This document shows, one piece after another, positions 22,791 through 24,800 of a DNA stretch of 24,800 nt. The notes under the pieces were generated by a model. The model worked only from the letters and a program-made list of their open reading frames with translations, was not told where the DNA came from and did not search any database. Within the stretch, counting starts at the first letter, position 1. The number at the start of each line of letters is the position of its first letter. This stretch comes from CAYNST01 sp964641175 (GTDB lineage Bacteria; Pseudomonadota; Gammaproteobacteria; Pseudomonadales; Cellvibrionaceae): contig CAZXLJ010000045.1 in NCBI GenBank assembly GCA_964641175.1, positions 1 to 24,800 of the forward strand. The letters run 5' to 3'. The translations under genes were made by a program, and so were the position numbers.

Positions 22791-23948
22791 ATGCAGCACA
22801 CTTCTTTTGTCCGGCAGCTTTTGCAAAACGACAAGGCCTCACGCTGGCTCTGTGTGATGCTGGTGGCGCTCGCCGTCGTGGTTCCCGTACTCAATCTGGT
22901 GGTGCCGGAGGGATCGGCATTGCATATGCCGACCTACACGGTCACCTTGATCGGTAAATATTTATGCTTTGCGTTGCTCGCACTCGCTCTGGATCTTGTC
23001 TGGGGTTACTGCGGAATCCTCAGTCTCGGGCATGGCGCATTCTTTGCGCTCGGAGGCTATGCCATGGGGATGTATCTGATGCGCCAGATCGGTGATCGCG
23101 GCGTCTATGGTGATCCGCTTCTGCCGGACTTCATGGTGTTCCTTAACTGGCAGGAATTACCCTGGTTCTGGCTGGGTTTTGACAGTTTCGGCTTCGCAAT
23201 GCTGATGGTGCTGCTGGTACCGGGAGTCCTCGCATTTGCGTTCGGCTGGCTCGCATTCCGCTCCCGCGTGACTGGCGTGTATTTTTCCATTATTACCCAG
23301 GCGCTCACCTACGCCCTGATGCTGGCTTTTTTCCGCAATGATATGGGGTTCGGCGGCAATAACGGCCTGACTGATTTCAAGGACATCCTTGGTTTCAACC
23401 TGCACTCGGACGGCACCCGCCTGGTGTTATTCCTGTTGACCGTCGGCGCCTTGCTGCTGGTGTATGTGCTTTGCCAGTACCTGGTGAAGAGTAAGTCGGG
23501 ACGGGTTCTGGTTGCAGTACGCGATGCGGAAAGTCGCGCGCGCTTTATGGGCTACCGGGTGGAAAACTACAAGCTGGTCGTGTTCGTGCTGTCTGCCGTG
23601 ATCGCCGGTGTGGCCGGGGCACTCTACGTACCCCAGGTGGGCATCATCAATCCCAGCGAATTCAATCCGCTCAATTCCATCGAGATTGTCATCTGGGTAG
23701 CCATTGGCGGGCGCGGCACGCTCTACGGTGCCGTTATCGGAGCGGTGCTGGTGAACTTTGCCAAAACCTATTTCACCAGCGGCGTATTTGCGGAGTTCTG
23801 GCTGTTTATTCTGGGAGCGTTGTTCGTGATAACCACGATCTACCTTCCCCGCGGGGTGGTGGGAATTCTTGATCACTATCTTGAAAAACGTCGTACGGCG
23901 CGCAGCGTGCCTGAAGAACAGCCGAAGCCTCTGGAGAACCTGTCATGA
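22791..23948 (+). CDS. urtC: Urea ABC transporter permease UrtC
   Basis: UrtC is the second, LivM-like permease of the urea transporter. The 385-residue product has about eight to ten hydrophobic helices and family stretches such as LALDLVWGYCGILSLGHGAFFALGGYAMGMYLM, given by its ends, RSRVTGVYFSIITQALTY and NNGLTDF. VWVAIGGRGTLYGAVIGA-like sequence (IVIWVAIGGRGTLYG) lies near 300. ATG 22791 has GGAGG six bases upstream, at the end of urtB. The frame also opens at TTG 22776, which I reject for lack of a ribosome binding site. Its stop overlaps the urtD start by four bases (ATGA), indicating translational coupling. Confidence 0.96.
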   Translation: MQHTSFVRQLLQNDKASRWLCVMLVALAVVVPVLNLVVPEGSALHMPTYTVTLIGKYLCFALLALALDLVWGYCGILSLGHGAFFALGGYAMGMYLMRQIGDRGVYGDPLLPDFMVFLNWQELPWFWLGFDSFGFAMLMVLLVPGVLAFAFGWLAFRSRVTGVYFSIITQALTYALMLAFFRNDMGFGGNNGLTDFKDILGFNLHSDGTRLVLFLLTVGALLLVYVLCQYLVKSKSGRVLVAVRDAESRARFMGYRVENYKLVVFVLSAVIAGVAGALYVPQVGIINPSEFNPLNSIEIVIWVAIGGRGTLYGAVIGAVLVNFAKTYFTSGVFAEFWLFILGALFVITTIYLPRGVVGILDHYLEKRRTARSVPEEQPKPLENLS

Positions 23949-24694
23949 GCAGCCCGGTGCAAAGTATTTTATATCTGAGCGGCGTCAACAAGACCTTCGA
24001 CGGTTTCAAGGCGATCAATAATCTTTCACTGGATATCCGTCCCGGTGAGCTGCGGGCGATCATCGGCCCCAACGGCGCTGGCAAAAGTACCATGATGGAT
24101 ATCATTACCGGCAAGACCAGACCGGATTCCGGCGAAGTTAAATTCCGGGACACCATTGATCTGACCCGGCACGACGAAGCCGAAATTGCCAATATGGGGA
24201 TCGGGCGCAAGTTCCAGAAGCCCACCGTAATTGAAAGTCTCACGGTATGGGAAAACCTGGAGCTGGCGCTGGCTGGCAACCGCAATGTTTTTCAAACCCT
24301 GTTTTTTCGCCTGAAAGCAGAACAGGCTGCTCGGATCGATGAAATTCTCGCGCTGATAGGGCTGGAGGCGCGTCGCAGTTTTCCGGCGAAATACCTCTCC
24401 CATGGGCAGAAGCAATGGCTGGAAATCGGGATGTTGATCATCCAGAACCCGGAGCTGCTGCTGGTGGACGAGCCCGCCGCCGGCATGACCGATTACGAAA
24501 CCCTCGAGACCGCCCGTCTGCTCAAAAGCATCAGCAAAAATCACTCAGTGGTTGTGGTAGAGCACGATATGGATTTTATCCGCGCCCTGGATACCAAGGT
24601 GACCGTGCTGCATGAAGGCTCGGTGCTGGCGGAAGGGGATCTGGACAAAGTTTCCAGCAATCCCCGGGTCATTGAAGTCTATCTCGGTCGCTAG
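23945..24694 (+). CDS. urtD: Urea ABC transporter ATP-binding protein UrtD
   Basis: UrtD is one of two ATPases powering the urea transporter, related to LivG. The 249-residue product has Walker A GPNGAGKST (41-49), Q-loop region FQKPTVIESLTVWENLELAL (90-109), signature LSHGQ (151-155), Walker B LLLVDEP (171-177) and the switch histidine H207 in VVVVEHDMDF. It ends with the family-typical NPRVIEVYLGR. ATG 23945 overlaps the urtC stop by four bases. The partner ATPase gene urtE normally follows directly, but no UrtE-like start is seen in the 106 bases left. Confidence 0.97.
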   Translation: MSSPVQSILYLSGVNKTFDGFKAINNLSLDIRPGELRAIIGPNGAGKSTMMDIITGKTRPDSGEVKFRDTIDLTRHDEAEIANMGIGRKFQKPTVIESLTVWENLELALAGNRNVFQTLFFRLKAEQAARIDEILALIGLEARRSFPAKYLSHGQKQWLEIGMLIIQNPELLLVDEPAAGMTDYETLETARLLKSISKNHSVVVVEHDMDFIRALDTKVTVLHEGSVLAEGDLDKVSSNPRVIEVYLGR

Positions 24695-24721
24695 GCTATG
24701 TACGAAAAGTGCCTTTCACGT

Positions 24722-24755
24722 CCGTCGTCCTCGCGCACGCGGGGACCCACGACGG
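24722..24755. repeat. Palindromic intergenic element resembling dispersed REP-like repeats
   Basis: CCGTCGT (24722-24728) pairs with ACGACGG (24749-24755), and inside it CCTCGC (24729-24734) pairs with GCGGGG (24739-24744) around the loop GCAC, leaving ACCC unpaired. The CCCGCG-type core with asymmetric flanks is the form of abundant dispersed elements found in many proteobacterial intergenic regions. The minus strand also gives the peptide-like string SWVPACARTT that such elements often yield in spurious frames. I see only this one copy in the window. Confidence 0.6.
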
Positions 24756-24800
24756 GCGGGGAGTATGCACAACCACGGTACGACCCTGCCGGCAACGCAT

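Noticed and set aside
24698..24800. Partial urtE at the window end
   Set aside because: The encoded peptide MYEKCLSRPSSS does not resemble the UrtE N-terminus, and a palindromic element lies within it.

Overview
The window looks like chromosomal DNA of a polysaccharide-degrading gammaproteobacterium, most likely near the Cellvibrionaceae (inference). The evidence is the gene order hfq-hflX-hflK-hflC-DUF2065-hisZ-purA, a secreted GH5 glycosidase, and a lipoprotein with a long poly-serine linker of the kind common in secreted proteins of that family. I see no tRNA, rRNA, CRISPR array, insertion sequence or prophage gene.

Layout. (1) Bases 2-6882, plus strand: RNA chaperone Hfq, GTPase HflX, the membrane SPFH pair HflK/HflC that controls FtsH, a small DUF2065 membrane protein, HisZ and PurA. 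(2) 6997-9970, minus strand: an outer-membrane beta-barrel protein coupled to a DUF3014 inner-membrane protein, then a secreted GH5 glycosidase. (3) 10310-14099, minus strand: a three-gene set of CotH-like kinase lipoprotein, VTC-type (polyphosphate polymerase-like) protein and DUF4956 membrane protein. This is the least understood part of the window. (4) 14100-15148: about 1 kb without a convincing gene but with a cluster of inverted repeats. (5) 15149-16404, plus strand: two lipoproteins sharing a DUF4398-like module, the second with a C-terminal OmpA peptidoglycan-binding domain. (6) 16492-19199: a Cpx-like envelope stress locus, with a Spy/CpxP-like periplasmic protein divergent from a response regulator/histidine kinase pair and a perfect GTAAA-N5-GTAAA box between them. 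(7) 19200-24694, plus strand: urea ABC transporter genes urtA, urtB, urtC and urtD, preceded by two NtrC-like sites and a sigma-54 promoter. urtE is not visible in the last 106 bases, which instead carry a palindromic element resembling dispersed intergenic repeats.

How it fits together. Regions 1, 5 and 6 concern RNA and envelope quality control. Region 7 is a nitrogen-scavenging operon whose upstream sites predict NtrC/RpoN control. Region 3 combines a predicted surface kinase, a predicted phosphate-polymer enzyme and a membrane partner, and is the best candidate here for an undescribed system.
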